DNA from: Saccoglossus kowalevskii
Lineage: Eukaryota > Hemichordata > Enteropneusta > Harrimaniidae
DNA: 64,000 nt
Reading direction: 5' to 3'
Assembly: GCF_000003605.2 (NCBI RefSeq)
Contig: NW_003143650.1
Location: forward strand, 28,770-92,769
Position numbers and translations under genes: made by a program. This document shows, piece after piece, positions 37,968 through 50,452 of the stretch; position 1 is the first letter of the stretch, and each line of letters opens with the position of its first letter. The notes below the pieces were generated by a model that did not search any database, had not been told where the DNA came from, and saw only the letters and a program-made list of their open reading frames with translations.

Positions 37968-38425
37968 GCTCCGGTGTGTCTGTATGTATCTCTGTCCACG
38001 TGTGTGTCCGATACGCCGACTACAACCAGTCTACGCATGTTTAGCTCCGGTGTGTCTGTCTGTATCTCTGTCCTCGTATGTGTCCGATACGCCGACTACA
38101 ACCAGTCTACGCATGTTTAGCTCCGGTGTGTCTGTCTGTATCTCTGTCCGCGTATGTGTCCGATACGCCGACTACAACCAGTCTACGCATGTTTAGCTCC
38201 GGTGTGTCTGTCTGTATCTCTGTCCGCGTATGTGTCCGATACGCCGACTACAACCAGTCTACGCATGTTTAGCTCCGGTGTGTCTGTCTGTATCTCTGTT
38301 CCGCGTATGTGTCCGATATGCCGACCTCAACCAGTCTACACATGTTTAGCTTCCGGTGTGTCTGTCTGTATCTCTGTCCACGTATGTGTCCGATACGCCG
38401 ACTACAACAAGTCTACGCATGTTTA
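37968..38425 (+). repeat. Decayed CACGTG/gacctc/caacaag region
   Basis: gtatgtatc/cacgtgtg (37968), tcctcg (38044), G31, G31, then a 77-bp unit with ctgttccgcg, gatatg, gacctc and tacacatg (38272-38348), and a 77-bp unit with gcttccgg and caacaag (38349-38425). It joins the start of the CACGTG/gacctc cassette to the caacaag unit that normally follows a short unit, so it looks like a recombination seam. Confidence 0.82.
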
Positions 38426-39489
38426 GCTCCGGTGTGTCTGTCTGTATCTCTGTCCACGTATGTGTCCGATACGCCGACTACAACCAGTCTACGCATGTTT
38501 AGCTCCGGTGTGTCTGTCTGTATCTCTGTCCACGTATGTGTCCGATACGCCGACTACAACCAGTCTACGCATGTTTAGCTCCGGTGTGTCTGTCTGTATC
38601 TCTGTCCACGTATGTGTCCGATACGCCGACTACAACCAGTCTACGCATGTTTAGCTCCGGTGTGTCTGTCTGTATCTCTGTCCATGTATGTGTCCGATAC
38701 GCCGACTACAACCAGTCTACGCATGTTTAGCTCCGGTGTGTCTGTCTGTATCTCTGTCCACGTATGTGTCCGATACGCCGACTACAACCAGTCTACGCAT
38801 GTTTAGCTCCGGTGTGTCTGTCTGTATCTCTGTCCACGTATGTGTCCGATACGCCGACTACAACCAGTCTACGCATGTTTAGCTCCGGTGTGTCTGTCTG
38901 TATCTCTGTCCGCGTATGTGTCCGATACGCCGACTACAACCAGTCTACGCATGTTTAGCTCCGGTGTGTCTGTCTGTATCTCTGTCCGCGTATGTGTCCG
39001 ATACGCCGACTACAACCAGTCTACGCATGTTTAGCTCCGGTGTGTCTGTCTGTATCTCTGTCCGCGTATGTGTCCGATACGCCGACTACAACCAGTCTAC
39101 GCATGTTTAGCTCCGGTGTGTCTGTCTGTATCTCTGTCCGCGTATGTGTCCGATACGCCGACTACAACCAGTCTACGCATGTTTAGCTCCGGTGTGTCTG
39201 TCTGTATCTCTGTCCACGTATGTGTCCGATACGCCGACTACAACCAGTCTATGCATGTTTAGCTCCGGTGTGTCTGTCTGTATCTCTGTCCACGTATGTG
39301 TCCGATACGCCGACTACAACCAGTCTACGCATGTTTAGCTCCGGTGTGTCTGTCTGTATCTCTGTCCGCGTATGTGTCCGATACGCCGACTACAACCAGT
39401 CTACGCATGTTTAGCTCCGGTGTGTCTGTCTGTATCTCTGTCCGCGTATGTGTCCGATACGCCGACTACAACCAGTCTACGCATGTTTA

Positions 39490-39539
39490 GCTCCGGTGTG
39501 TCTGTCATACGCCGACTACAACCAGTCTACGCATGTTTA
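39490..39539 (+). repeat. 50-bp short unit 17
   Basis: Followed by gatatg-tatgcat (39540) and caacaag (39616). Confidence 0.97.
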
Positions 39540-40299
39540 GCTCCGGTGTGTCTGTCTGTATCTCTGTCCACGTATGTGTCCGATATGCCGACTACAACCA
39601 GTCTATGCATGTTTAGCTCCGGTGTGTCTGTCTGTATCTCTGTCCACGTATGTGTCCGATACGCCGACTACAACAAGTCTACGCATGTTTAGCTCCGGTG
39701 TGTCTGTCTGTATCTCTGTCCACGTATGTGTCCGATACGCCGACTACAACCAGTCTACGCATGTTTAGCTCCGGTGTGTCTGTCTGTATCTCTGTCCACG
39801 TATGTGTCCGATACGCCGACTACAACCAGTCTACGCATGTTTAGCTCCGGTGTGTCTGTCTGTATCGCTGTCCACGTATGTGTCCGATACGCCGACTACA
39901 ACCAGTCTACGCATGTTTAGCTCCGGTGTGTCTGTCTGTATCTCTGTCCGCGTATGTGTCCGATACGCCGACTACAACCAGTCTACGCATGTTTAGCTCC
40001 GGTGTGTCTGTCTGTATCTCTGTCCACGTATGTGTCCGATACGCCGACTACAACCAGTCTACGCATGTTTAGCTCCGGTGTGTCTGTCTGTATCTCTGTC
40101 CGCGTTTGTGTCCGATACGCCGACTACAACCAGTCTACGCATGTTTAGCTCCGGTGTGTCTGTCTGTATCTCTGTCCGCGTATGTGTCCGATACGCCGAC
40201 TACAACCAGTCTACGCATGTTTAGCTCCGGTGTGTCTGTCTGTATCTCTGTCCGCGTATGTGTCCGATACGCCGACTACAACCAGTATACGCATGTTTA

Positions 40300-40349
40300 G
40301 CTCCGGTGTGTCTGTCATACGCCGACTACAACCAGTCTACGCATGTTTA
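40300..40349 (+). repeat. 50-bp short unit 18
   Basis: Preceded by a G31 unit with cagtatacg; the follower (40350) has a gctctgg head with gatatg. Confidence 0.97.
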
Positions 40350-40577
40350 GCTCTGGTGTGTCTGTCTGTATCTCTGTCCACGTATGTGTCCGATATGCCG
40401 ACTACAACCAGTCTACGCATGTTTAGCTCCGGTGTGTCTGTCTGTATCTCTGTCCACGTATGTGTCCGATACGCCGACTACAACCAGTCTACGCATGTTT
40501 AGCTCCGGTGTGTCTGTCTGTATCTCTGTCCACGTATGTGTCCGATACGCCGACTACAACCAGTCTACGCATGTTTA

Positions 40578-41489
40578 GCTCCGGTGTGTCTGTCTGTATC
40601 TCTGTCCACGTATGTGTCCGATACGCCGACTACAACCAGTCTACGCATGTTTAGCTCCGGTGTGTCTGTCTGTATCTCTGTCCACGTATGTGTCCGATAC
40701 GCTGATTACAACCAGTCTACGCATGTTTAGCTCCGGTGTGTCTGTCTGTATCTCTGTCCGCGTATGTGTCCGATACGCCGACTTTAACCAGTCTACGCAT
40801 GTTTAGCTCCGGTGTGTCTGTCTGTATCTCTGTCCACGTATGTGTCCGATATGCCGACTACAACCAGTCTACGCATGTTTAGCTCCGGTGTGTCTCTCTG
40901 TATCTCTGTCCACGTATGTGTCCGATACGCTGACTACAACCAGTCTACGCATGTTTAGCTCCGGTGTGTCTGTCTGTATCTCTGTCCGCGTATGTGTCCG
41001 ATACGCCGACTACAACCAGTCTACGCATGTTTAGCTCCGGTGTGTCTGTCTGTATCTCTGTCCACGTATGTGTCCGATATGCCGACTACAACCAGTCTAC
41101 GCATGTTTAGCTCCGGTGTGTCTGTCTGTATCTCTGTCCACGTATGTGTCCGATATGCCGACTACAACCAGTCTACGCATGTTTAGCTCCGGTGTGTCTG
41201 TCTGTATGTCTGTCCGCGTATGTGTCCGATACGCCGACTACAACCAGTCTACGCATGTTTAGCTCCGGTGTGTCTGTCTGTATCTCTGTCCACGTATGTG
41301 TCCGATACGCCGACTACAACCAGTCTACGCATGTTTAGCTCCGGTGTGTCTGTCTGTATCTCTGTCCACGTATGTGTCCGATACGCTGACTACAACCAGT
41401 CTACGCATGTTTAGCTCCGGTGTGTCTGTCTGTATCTCTGTCCGCGTATGTGTCCGATACGCCGACTACAACCAGTCTACACATGTTTA
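40578..41489 (+). repeat. Second copy of the 17903-18890 block, one unit shorter
   Basis: gctgattac (40654), gactttaac (40730), gatatg (40806), gtgtctctctg (40882), gatatg twice (41034, 41110), tatgtctgtccgcg (41186), gctgac (41338), tacacatg (41414). The gccggc unit of the other copy is missing. Confidence 0.9.
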
Positions 41490-41641
41490 GCTCCGGTGTG
41501 TCTGTCTGTATCTCTGTCCACGTATGTGTCCGATACGCCGACTACAACCAGTCTACGCATGTTTAGCTCTGGTGTGTCTGTCTGTATCTCTGTCCGCGTA
41601 TGTGTCCGATACGCCGACTACAACCAGTCTACGCATGTTTA

Positions 41642-41691
41642 GCTCCGGTGTGTCTGTCATACGCCGACTACAACCAGTCTACGCATGTTTA
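41642..41691 (+). repeat. 50-bp short unit 19
   Basis: Follower (41692) has gtctgcg rather than gatatg. Confidence 0.97.
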
Positions 41692-42299
41692 GCTCCGGTG
41701 TGTCTGTCTGTATCTCTGTCTGCGTATGTGTCCGATACGCCGACTACAACCAGTCTACGCATGTTTAGCTCCGGTGTGTCTGTCTGTATCTCTGTCCACG
41801 TATGTGTCCGATACGCCGACTACAACCAGTCTACGCATGTTTAGCTCCGGTGTGTCTGTCTGTATCTCTGTCCGCGTATGTGTCCGATACGCCGACTACA
41901 ACCAGTCTACGCATGTTTAGCTCCGGTGTGTCTGTCTGTATCTCTGTCCACGTATGTGTCCGATACGCCGACTATAACCAGTCTACGCATGTTTAGCTCC
42001 GGTGTGTCTGTCTGTATCTCTGTCCGCATATGTGTACGATACGCCGACTACAACCAGTCTATGCATGTTTAGCTCCGGTGTGTCTGTCTGTATCTCTGTC
42101 CACGTATGTGTCCGATACGCCGACTACAACCAGTCTACGCATGTTTAGCTCTGGTGTGTCTGTCTGTATCTCTGTCCGCGTACGTGTCCGATACGCCGAC
42201 TACAACCAGTCTACGCATGTTTAGCTCTGGTGTGTCTGTCTGTATCTCTGTCCGCGTATGTGTCCGATACGCCGACTACAACCAGTCTATGCATGTTTA

Positions 42300-42373
42300 G
42301 CTCCGGTGTGTCTGTCTGTATCTCTGTCCGCGTATGTCCGATACGCCGACTACAACCAGTCTACGCATGTTTA
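42300..42373 (+). repeat. 74-bp unit (loss in the loop)
   Basis: ccgcgtatgtccgata: two bases lost from tatgtgtcc, a different event from the 3798 type. The surrounding 42.0-42.6 kb has several private changes (gtacgtgtcc, tatctttg, tttatctcc, gtttagatcc, caacctgtc). Confidence 0.9.
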
Positions 42374-42601
42374 GCTCCGGTGTGTCTGTCTGTATCTTTG
42401 TCCACGTATGTGTCCGATACGCCGACTACAACCAGTCTACGCATGTTTATCTCCGGTGTGTCTGTCTGTATCTCTGTCCGCGTATGTGTCCGATACGCCG
42501 ACTACAACCAGTCTACGCATGTTTAGATCCGGTGTGTCTGTCTGTATCTCTGTCCGCGTATGTGTCCGATACGCCGACTACAACCTGTCTATGCATGTTT
42601 A

Positions 42602-43057
42602 GCTCCGGTGTGTCTGTCTGTATCTCTGTCCACGTATGTGTCCGATACGCCGACCTCAACCAGTCTACGCATGTTTAGCTCCGGTGTGTCTGTCTGTATC
42701 TCTGTCCACGTATGTGTCCGTTACGCCGACTACAACCAGTCTACGCATGTTTAGCTCCGGTGTGTCTGTCTGTATCTCTGTCCACGTATGTGTCCGATAC
42801 GCCGACTACAACCAGTCTACGCATGTTTAGCTCCGGTGTGTCTGTCTGTATCTCTGTCCGCGTATGTGTCCGATACGCCGACTACAACCAGTCTACGCAT
42901 GTTTAGCTCCGGTGTGTCTGTCTGTATCTCTGTCCACGTATGTGTCCGATACGCCGACTACAACCAGTCTACGCATGTTTAGCTCCGGTGTGTCTGTCTG
43001 TATCTCTGTCCACGTATGTGTCCGATACGCCGACCTCAACCAGTCTACGCATGTTTA
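42602..43057 (+). repeat. Five-unit offset duplication of the gacctc unit
   Basis: gacctcaac units at 42602 and 42982 lie 380 bp (5 units) apart, each followed by two A31 units and a G31 unit. The first follower has a private gttacgcc (42678). Confidence 0.8.
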
Positions 43058-44501
43058 GCTCCGGTGTGTCTGTCTGTATCTCTGTCCACGTATGTGTCCG
43101 ATACGCCGACTACAACCAGTCTACGCATGTTTAGCTCCGGTGTGTCTGTCTGTATCTCTGTCCACGTATGTGTCCGATACGCCGACTACAACCAGTCTAC
43201 GCATGTTTAGCTCCGGTGTGTCTGTCTGTATCTCTGTCCGCGTATGTGTCCGATACGCCGACTACAACCAGTCTACGCATGTTTAGCTCCGGTGTGTCTG
43301 TCTGTATCTCTGTCCACGTATGTGTCCGATACGCCGACTACAACCAGTCTACGCATGTTTAGCTCCGGTGTGTCTGTCTGTATCTCTGTCCGCGTATGTG
43401 TCCGATACGCCGACTACAACCAGTCTACGCATGTTTAGCTCCGGTGTGTCTGTCTGTATCTCTGTCCACGTATGTGTCCGATACGCCGACTACAACCAGT
43501 CTATGCATGTTTAGCTCCGGTGTGTCTGTCTGTATCTCTGTCCACGTATGTGTCCGATACGCCGACTACAACCAGTCTACGCATGTTTAGCTCCGGTGTG
43601 TCTGTCTGTATCTCTGTCCGCGTATGTGTCCGATACGCCGACTACAACCAGTCTACGCATGTTTAGCTCCGGTGTGTCTGTCTGTATCTCTGTCCGCGTA
43701 TGTGTCCGATACGCCGACTACAACCGGTCTAAGCATGTTTAGCTCCAGTGTGTCTGTCTGTATCTCTGTCCGCGTATGTGTCCGATACGCCGACTACAAC
43801 CAGTCTACGCATGTTTAGCTCCGGTGTGTCTGTCTGTATCTCTGTCTGCATATGTGTCCGATACGCCGACTACAACCAGTCTACGCATGTTTAGCTCCGG
43901 TGTGTCTGTCTGTATCTCTGTCCGCGTATGTGTCCGATACGCCGACTACAACCAGTCTACGCATGTTTAGCTCCGGTGTGTCTGTCTGTATCTCTGTCCG
44001 CGTATGTGTCCGATATGCCGACTACAACCAGTCTACGCATGTTTAGCTCCGGTGTGTCTGTCTGTATCTCTGTCCACGTATGTGTCCGATACGCCGACTA
44101 CAACCAGTCTATGCATGTTTAGCTCCGGTGTGTCTGTCTGTATCTCTGTCCGCGTATGTGTCCGATACGCCGACTACAACCAGTCTACGCATGTTTAGCT
44201 CCGGTGTGTCTGTCTGTATCTCTGTCCACGTATGTGTCCGATACGCCGACTACAACCAGTCTACGCATGTTTAGCTCCGGTGTGTCTGTCTGTATCTCTG
44301 TCCACGTATGTGTCCGATACGCTGACTACAACCAGTCTACGCATGTTTAGCTCCGGTGTGTCTGTCTGTATCTCTGTCCGCGTATGTGTCCGAGACGCCG
44401 ACTACAACCAGTCTACGCATGTTTAGCTCCGGTGTGTCTGTCTGTATCTCTGTCCACGTATGTGTCCGATACGCCGACTACAACCAGTCTACGCATGTTT
44501 A

Positions 44502-44578
44502 GCTCCGATGTGTATGTCTGTATCTCTGTCCGCGTATGTGTCCGATACGCCGACTACAAACCAGTCTACGCATGTTTA
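44502..44578 (+). repeat. 77-bp unit (extra A)
   Basis: ctacaaaccag in a unit with gctccgatg head and gtgtatgtc, directly before the 44579 cassette. Confidence 0.9.
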
Positions 44579-45616
44579 GCTCCGGTGTGTCTGTCTGTAT
44601 CTCTGTCCGCGTATGTGTCCGATACGCCGACTACAACCAGTCTACGCATGTTTAGCTCCGGTGTGTCTGTCTGTATCTCTGTCCACGTATGTGTCCGATA
44701 CACCGACTACAACCAGTCTACGCATGTTTAGCTCCGGTGTGTCTGTCTGTATCTCTGTCCGCGTTTGTGTCCGATACGCCGACTACAACCAGTCTACGCA
44801 TGTTTAGCTCCGGTGTGTCTGTCTGTATCTCTGTCCGCGTATGTGTCCGATACGCCGACTACAACCAGTCTACGCATGTTTAGCTCCGGTGTGTCTGTCT
44901 GTATCTCTGTCTGCGTATGTGTTCGATACGCCGACTACAACCAGTCTACGCATGTTTAGCTCCGGTGTGTCTGTCATACGCCGACTACAACCAGTCTACG
45001 CATGTTTAGCTCCGGTGTGTCTGTCTGTATCTCTGTCCACGTATGTGTCCGATATGCTGACTACAACCAGTCTACGCATGTTTAGCTCCGGTGTGTCTGT
45101 CTGTATCTCTGTCCACGTATGTGTCCGATACGCCGACTACAACCAGTCTACGCATGTTTAGCTCCGGTGTGTCTGTCTGCATCTCTGTCCACGTATGTGT
45201 CCGATACGCCGACTACAACCAGTCTACGCATGTTTAGCTCCGGTGTGTCTGTCTGTATCTCTGTCCACGTATGTGTCCGATACGCCAACTACAACCAGTC
45301 TACGCATGTTTAGCTCCGGTGTGTCTGTCTGTATCTCTGTCCACGTATGTGTCCGATACGCCAACTACAACCAGTCTACGCATGTTTAGCTCCGGTGTGT
45401 CTGTCTGTATCTCTGTCCGCGTATGTGTCCGATACGCCGACTACAACCAGTCTACGCATGTTTAGCTCCGGTGTGTCTGTCTGTATCTCTGTCCACGTAT
45501 GTGTCCGATACGCTGACTACAACCAGTCTACGCATGTTTAGCTCCAGTGTGTCTGTCTGTATCTCTGTCCACCTATGAGTCAGATACGCCGACTACAACC
45601 AGTCTACGCATGTTTA
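44579..45616 (+). repeat. Short-unit cassette, copy 1 (also at 49195, 50759, 53708, 55354)
   Basis: Order: G31, gatacaccg, gcgtttg, G31, gtgttcg, short unit (44959), gatatgctg, A31, gtctgcatc, gccaac, gccaac, G31, gctgac, tatgagtcag (45541). It matches 53708-54745 at constant offset 9129 through all 14 units. Confidence 0.92.
44959..45008 (+). repeat. 50-bp short unit 20
   Basis: Preceded by gtctgcg/gtgttcg; follower (45009) has gatatgctg, a double change seen after short units 20-24 only. Confidence 0.97.
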
Positions 45617-46376
45617 GCTCCGGTGTGTCTGTCTGTATCTCTGTCCACGTATGTGTCCGATACGCCGACTACAACCAGTCTACGCATGTTTAGCTCCGGT
45701 GTGTCTGTCTGTATCTCTGTCCACGTATGTGTCCGATACGCCGACTACAACCAGTCTACGCATGTTTAGCTCTGGTGTGTCTGTCTGTATCTCTGTCCGC
45801 GTATGTGTCCGATACGCCGACTACAACCAGTCTACGCATGTTTAGCTCCGGTGTGTCTGTCTGTATCTCTGTCCACGTATGTGTCCGATACGCCGACTAC
45901 AACCAGTCTATGCATGTTTAGCTCCGGTGTGTCTGTCTGTATCTCTGTCCACGTATGTGTCCGATACGCTGACTACAACCAGTCTACGCATGTTTAGCTC
46001 CGGTGTGTCTGTCTGTATCTCTGTCCGCGTATGTGTCCGATACGCCGACTACAACCAGTCTACGCATGTTTAGCTCCGGTGTGTCTGTCTGTATCTCTGT
46101 CCACGTATGTGTCCGATATGCCGACTACAACCAGTCTACGCATGTTTAGCTCCGGTGTGTCTGTCTGTATCTCTGTCCACGTATGTGTCCGATACGCTGA
46201 CTACAACCAGTCTACGCATGTTTAGCTCCGGTGTGTCTGTCTGTATCTCTGTCCGCGTATGTGTCCGATACGCCGACTACAACCAGTCTACGCATGTTTA
46301 GCTCCGGTGTGTCTGTCTGTATCTCTGTCCGCGTATGTGTCCGATACGCCGACTACAACCAGTCTACGCATGTTTA

Positions 46377-46456
46377 GTTCCGGTGTGTCTGTCTGTCTGT
46401 ATCTCTGTCTGCGTATGTGTCCGATACGCCGACTACAACCAGTCTACGCATGTTTA
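46377..46456 (+). repeat. 80-bp unit (extra GTCT)
   Basis: gtctgtctgtctgtatc, a one-step slippage gain, with gtctgcg. The unit start has a private gttccgg. Confidence 0.9.
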
Positions 46457-46760
46457 GCTCCGGTGTGTCTGTCTGTATCTCTGTCCACGTATGTGTCCGA
46501 TACGCCGACTACAACCAGTCTACGCATGTTTAGCTCCGGTGTGTCTGTCTGTATCTCTGTCTGCGTATGTGTCCGATACGCCGACTACAACCAGTCTAAG
46601 CATGTTTAGCTCCGGTGTGTCTGTCTGTATCTCTATCCACGTATGTGTCCGATATGCCGACTACAACCAGTCTACGCATGTTTAGCTCCGGTGTGTCTGT
46701 CTGTATCTCTGTCCACGTATGTGTCCGATACGCCGACTACAACCAGTCTATGCATGTTTA

Positions 46761-47900
46761 GCTCCGGTGTGTCTGTCTGTATCTCTGTCCACGTATGTGT
46801 CCGATACGCCGACTACAACCAGTCTACGCATGTTTACCTCCGGTGTGTCTGTCTGTATCTCTGTCCACGTATGTGTCCGATACGCCGACTACAACTAGTC
46901 TACGCATGTTTAGCTCAGATGTGTCTGTCTGTATCTCTGTCCACGTATGTGTCCGATACGCCGACTACAACCAGTCTACGCATGTTTAGCTCCGGTGTGT
47001 CTGTCTGTATCTCTGTCCACGTATGTGTCCGAAACGCCGACTACAACCAGTCTACGCATGTTTAGCTCCGATGTGTCTGTCTGTATCTCTGTCCACGTAT
47101 GTGTCCGATACGCCGACTACAACCAGTCTACGCATGTTTAGCTCCGGTGTGTCTGTCTGTATCTCTGTCCACGTATGTGTCCGATACGCCGACTACAACC
47201 AGTCTACGCATGTTTAGCTCCAGTGTGTCTGTCTGTATCTCTGTCCACGTATGTGTCCGATACGCCGACTACAACCAGTCTACGCATGTTTAGCTCCGGT
47301 GTGTCTGTCTGTATCTCTGTCCACGTATGTGTCCGATACGCCGACTACAACCAGTCTACGCATGTTTAGCTCCGGTGTGTCTGTCTGTATCTCTGTCCAC
47401 GTATGTGTCCAATACGCCGACTACAACCAGTCTACGCATGTTTAGCTCCGGTGTGTCTGTCTGTATCTCTGTCCGCGTATGTGTCCGATACGCCGACTAC
47501 AACCAGTCTACGCATGTTTAGCTCCGGTGTGTCTGTCTGTATCTCTGTCCACGTATGTGTCCGATACGCCGACTACAACCAGTCTACGCATGTTTAGCTC
47601 CGGTGTGTCTGTCTGTATCTCTGTCCACGTATGTGTCCGATACGCTGACTACAACCAGTCTACGCATGTTTAGCTCCGGTGTGTCTGTCTGTATCTCTGT
47701 CCGCGTATGTGTCCGATACGCCGACTACAACCAGTCTACGCATGTTTAGCTCCGGTGTGTCTGTCTGTATCTCTGTCCACGTATGTGTCCGATACGCCAA
47801 CTACAACCAGTCTACGCATGTTTAGCTCTGGTGTGTCTGTCTGTATCTCTGTCCGCGTATGTGTCCGATACGCCGACTACAACCAGTCTACGCATGTTTA
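46761..47900 (+). repeat. Second copy of the 13978-15117 block
   Basis: Fifteen units at offset 32783. Contains the four-unit cassette (46837-47140) and ends with gctgac (47597), gccaac (47749) and gctctgg (47825). Private change: gtccaatac at 47369. Confidence 0.88.
46837..47140 (+). repeat. Four-unit marked cassette, copy 5
   Basis: cctccgg head with caactag, gctcagatg, gaaacg, gctccgatg. Same lineage as 12762 and 14054. Confidence 0.9.
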
Positions 47901-48357
47901 GCTCCGATGTGTCTGTCTGTATCTCTGTCCACGTATGTGTCCGATACGCCGACTACAACCAGTCTACGCATGTTTAGCTCCGGTGTGTCTGTCTGTATCT
48001 CTGTCCACGTATGTGTCCGATACGCCGACTACAACCAGTCTACGCATGTTTAGCTCCGGTGTGTCTGTCTGTATCGCTGTCCACGTATGTGTCCGATACG
48101 CCGACTACTACCAGTCTACGCATGTTTAGCTCCGGTGTGTCTGTCTGTATCTCTGTCCGCGTATGTGTCCGATACGCCGACTACAACCAGTCTACGCATG
48201 TTTAGCTCCGGTGTGTCTGTCTGTATCTCTGTCCACGTATGTGTCCGATACGCCGACTACAACCAGTCTACGCATGTTTAGCTCCGGTGTGTCTGTCTGT
48301 ATCTCTGTCCGCGTATGTGTCCGATACGCCGACTACAACCAGTCTATGCATGTTTTA
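47901..48357 (+). repeat. Copy of the 13522-13977 block
   Basis: gctccgatg, A31, tatcgctg with actactacc (48053), G31, A31, G31 with tatgcat. It is followed by a ggagtg unit (48358), a variant otherwise seen only at 12686, so it continues a mosaic of 12.6-15.1 kb sequence. Confidence 0.8.
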
Positions 48358-48434
48358 GCTCCGGAGTGTCTGTCTGTATCTCTGTCCACGTATGTGTCCG
48401 ATACGCCGTACTAACACCAGTCTACGCATGTTTA
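48281..48434 (+). repeat. Two 77-bp decayed units
   Basis: 48281-48357 ends catgtttta (extra T). 48358-48434 has a ggagtg head and gccgtactaacaccag. Confidence 0.88.
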
Positions 48435-48814
48435 GCTCCGGTGTGTCTGTCTGTATCTCTGTCCGCGTATGTGTCCGATACGCCGACTACAACCAGTCTA
48501 CGCATGTTTAGCTCCGGTGTGTCTGTCTGTATCTCTGTCCACGTATGTGTCCGATACGCCGACTACAACCAGTCTACGCATGTTTAGCTCCGGTGTGTCT
48601 GTCTGTATCTCTGTCCGCGTATGTGTCCGATACGCCGACTACAACCAGTCTACGCATGTTTAGCTCCGGTGTGTCTGTCTGTATCTCTGTCCACGTATGT
48701 GTCCGATACGCCGACTACAACCAGTCTACGCATGTTTAGCTCCGGTGTGTCTGTCTGTATCTCTGTCCACGTATGTGTCCGATACGCCGACTACAACCAG
48801 TCTACGCATGTTTA

Positions 48815-48889
48815 GCTCCGGTGTGTCTGTCTGTTCTCTGTCCACGTATGTGTCCGATACGCCGACTACAACCAGTCTACGCATGTTTA
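48815..48889 (+). repeat. 75-bp unit (tctgttctctg)
   Basis: Follower (48890) has caaccgg, as after the 30653 and 34299 units. Confidence 0.9.
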
Positions 48890-49041
48890 GCTCCGGTGTG
48901 TCTGTCTGTATCTCTGTCCACGTATGTGTCCGATACGCCGACTACAACCGGTCTACGCATGTTTAGCTCCGGTGTGTCTGTCTGTATCTCTGTCCGCGTA
49001 TGTGTCCGATACGCCGACTACAACCAGTCTACGCATGTTTA

Positions 49042-49118
49042 GCTCTGGTGTGTCTGTCTGTATCTCTGTCCTGCATATGTGTCCGATACGCCGACTACAA
49101 CCAGTCTACGCATGTTTA
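49042..49118 (+). repeat. 77-bp unit
   Basis: gtcctgcatatg with gctctgg head. Confidence 0.9.
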
Positions 49119-49194
49119 GCTCCGGTGTGTCTGTCTGTATCTCTGTCCACGTATGTGTCCGATACGCCGACTACAACCAGTCTACGCATGTTTA

Positions 49195-49776
49195 GCTCCG
49201 GTGTGTCTGTCTGTATCTCTGTCCGCGTATGTGTCCGATACGCCGACTACAACCAGTCTACGCATGTTTAGCTCCGGTGTGTCTGTCTGTATCTCTGTCC
49301 ACGTATGTGTCCGATACACCGACTACAACCAGTCTACGCATGTTTAGCTCCGGTGTGTCTGTCTGTATCTCTGTCCGCGTTTGTGTCCGATACGCCGACT
49401 ACAACCAGTCTACGCATGTTTAGCTCCGGTGTGTCTGTCTGTATCTCTGTCCGCGTATGTGTCCGATACGCCGACTACAACCAGTCTACGCATGTTTAGC
49501 TCCAGTGTGTCTGTCTGTATCTCTGTCCGCGTATGTGTTCGATACGCCGACTACAACCAGTCTACGCATGTTTAGCTCCGGTGTGTCTGTCATACGCCGA
49601 CTACAACCAGTCTACGCATGTTTAGCTCCGGTGTGTCTGTCTGTATCTCTGTCCACGTATGTGTCCGATATGCTGACTACAACCAGTCTACGCATGTTTA
49701 GCTCCGGTGTGTCTGTCTGTATCTCTGTCCACGTATGTGTCCGATACGCCGACTACAACCAGTCTACGCATGTTTA
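49195..49776 (+). repeat. Short-unit cassette, copy 2 (truncated)
   Basis: G31, gatacaccg, gcgtttg, G31, gtgttcg (gctccagtg head), short unit, gatatgctg, A31. The shared order then stops at a gctctgg unit (49777) and a gctccgaag unit (49853). Confidence 0.88.
49575..49624 (+). repeat. 50-bp short unit 21
   Basis: Follower 49625 has gatatgctg. Confidence 0.97.
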
Positions 49777-49928
49777 GCTCTGGTGTGTCTGTCTGTATCT
49801 CTGTCCGCGTATGTGTCCGATACGCCGACTACAACCAGTCTACGCATGTTTAGCTCCGAAGTGTATGTCTGTATCTCTGTCCGCGTATGTGTTCGATACG
49901 CCGACTACAACCAGTCTACGCATGTTTA

Positions 49929-49996
49929 GCTCCGGTGTGTCTGTCTGTATCTCTGTCCACGTATGTGTCCGACTACAACCAGTCTACACATGTTTA
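49929..49996 (+). repeat. 68-bp unit (8-bp deletion)
   Basis: gtgtccgactacaacc: the right arm ATACG and neighbours are missing. The repeated CCGA at both ends (tccgata and gccgact) fits loss between short direct repeats. Ends tacacatg. Confidence 0.92.
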
Positions 49997-50452
49997 GCTC
50001 CGGTGTGTCTGTCTGTATCTCTGTCCACGTATGTGTCCGATATGCCGACTACAACCAGTCTATGCATGTTTAGCTCCGGTGTGTCTGTCTGTATCTCTGT
50101 CCACGTATGTGTCCGATTCGCTGACTACAACCAGTCTACGCATGTTTAGCTCCGGTGTGTCTGTCTGTATCTCTGTCCGCGTATGTGTCTGATACGCCGA
50201 CTACAACCAGTCTACGCATGTTTAGCTCCGGTGTGTCTGTCTGTATCTCTGTCCACGTATGTGTCCGATACGCCGACTACAACCAGTCTACGCATGTTTA
50301 GCTCCGGTGTGTCTGTCTGTATCTCTGTCCACGTATGTGTCCGATACGCTGACTACAACCAGTCTACGCATGTTTAGCTCCGGTGTGTCTGTCTGTATCT
50401 CTGTCCGCGTATGTGTCCGATACGCCGACTACAACCAGTCTACGCATGTTTA

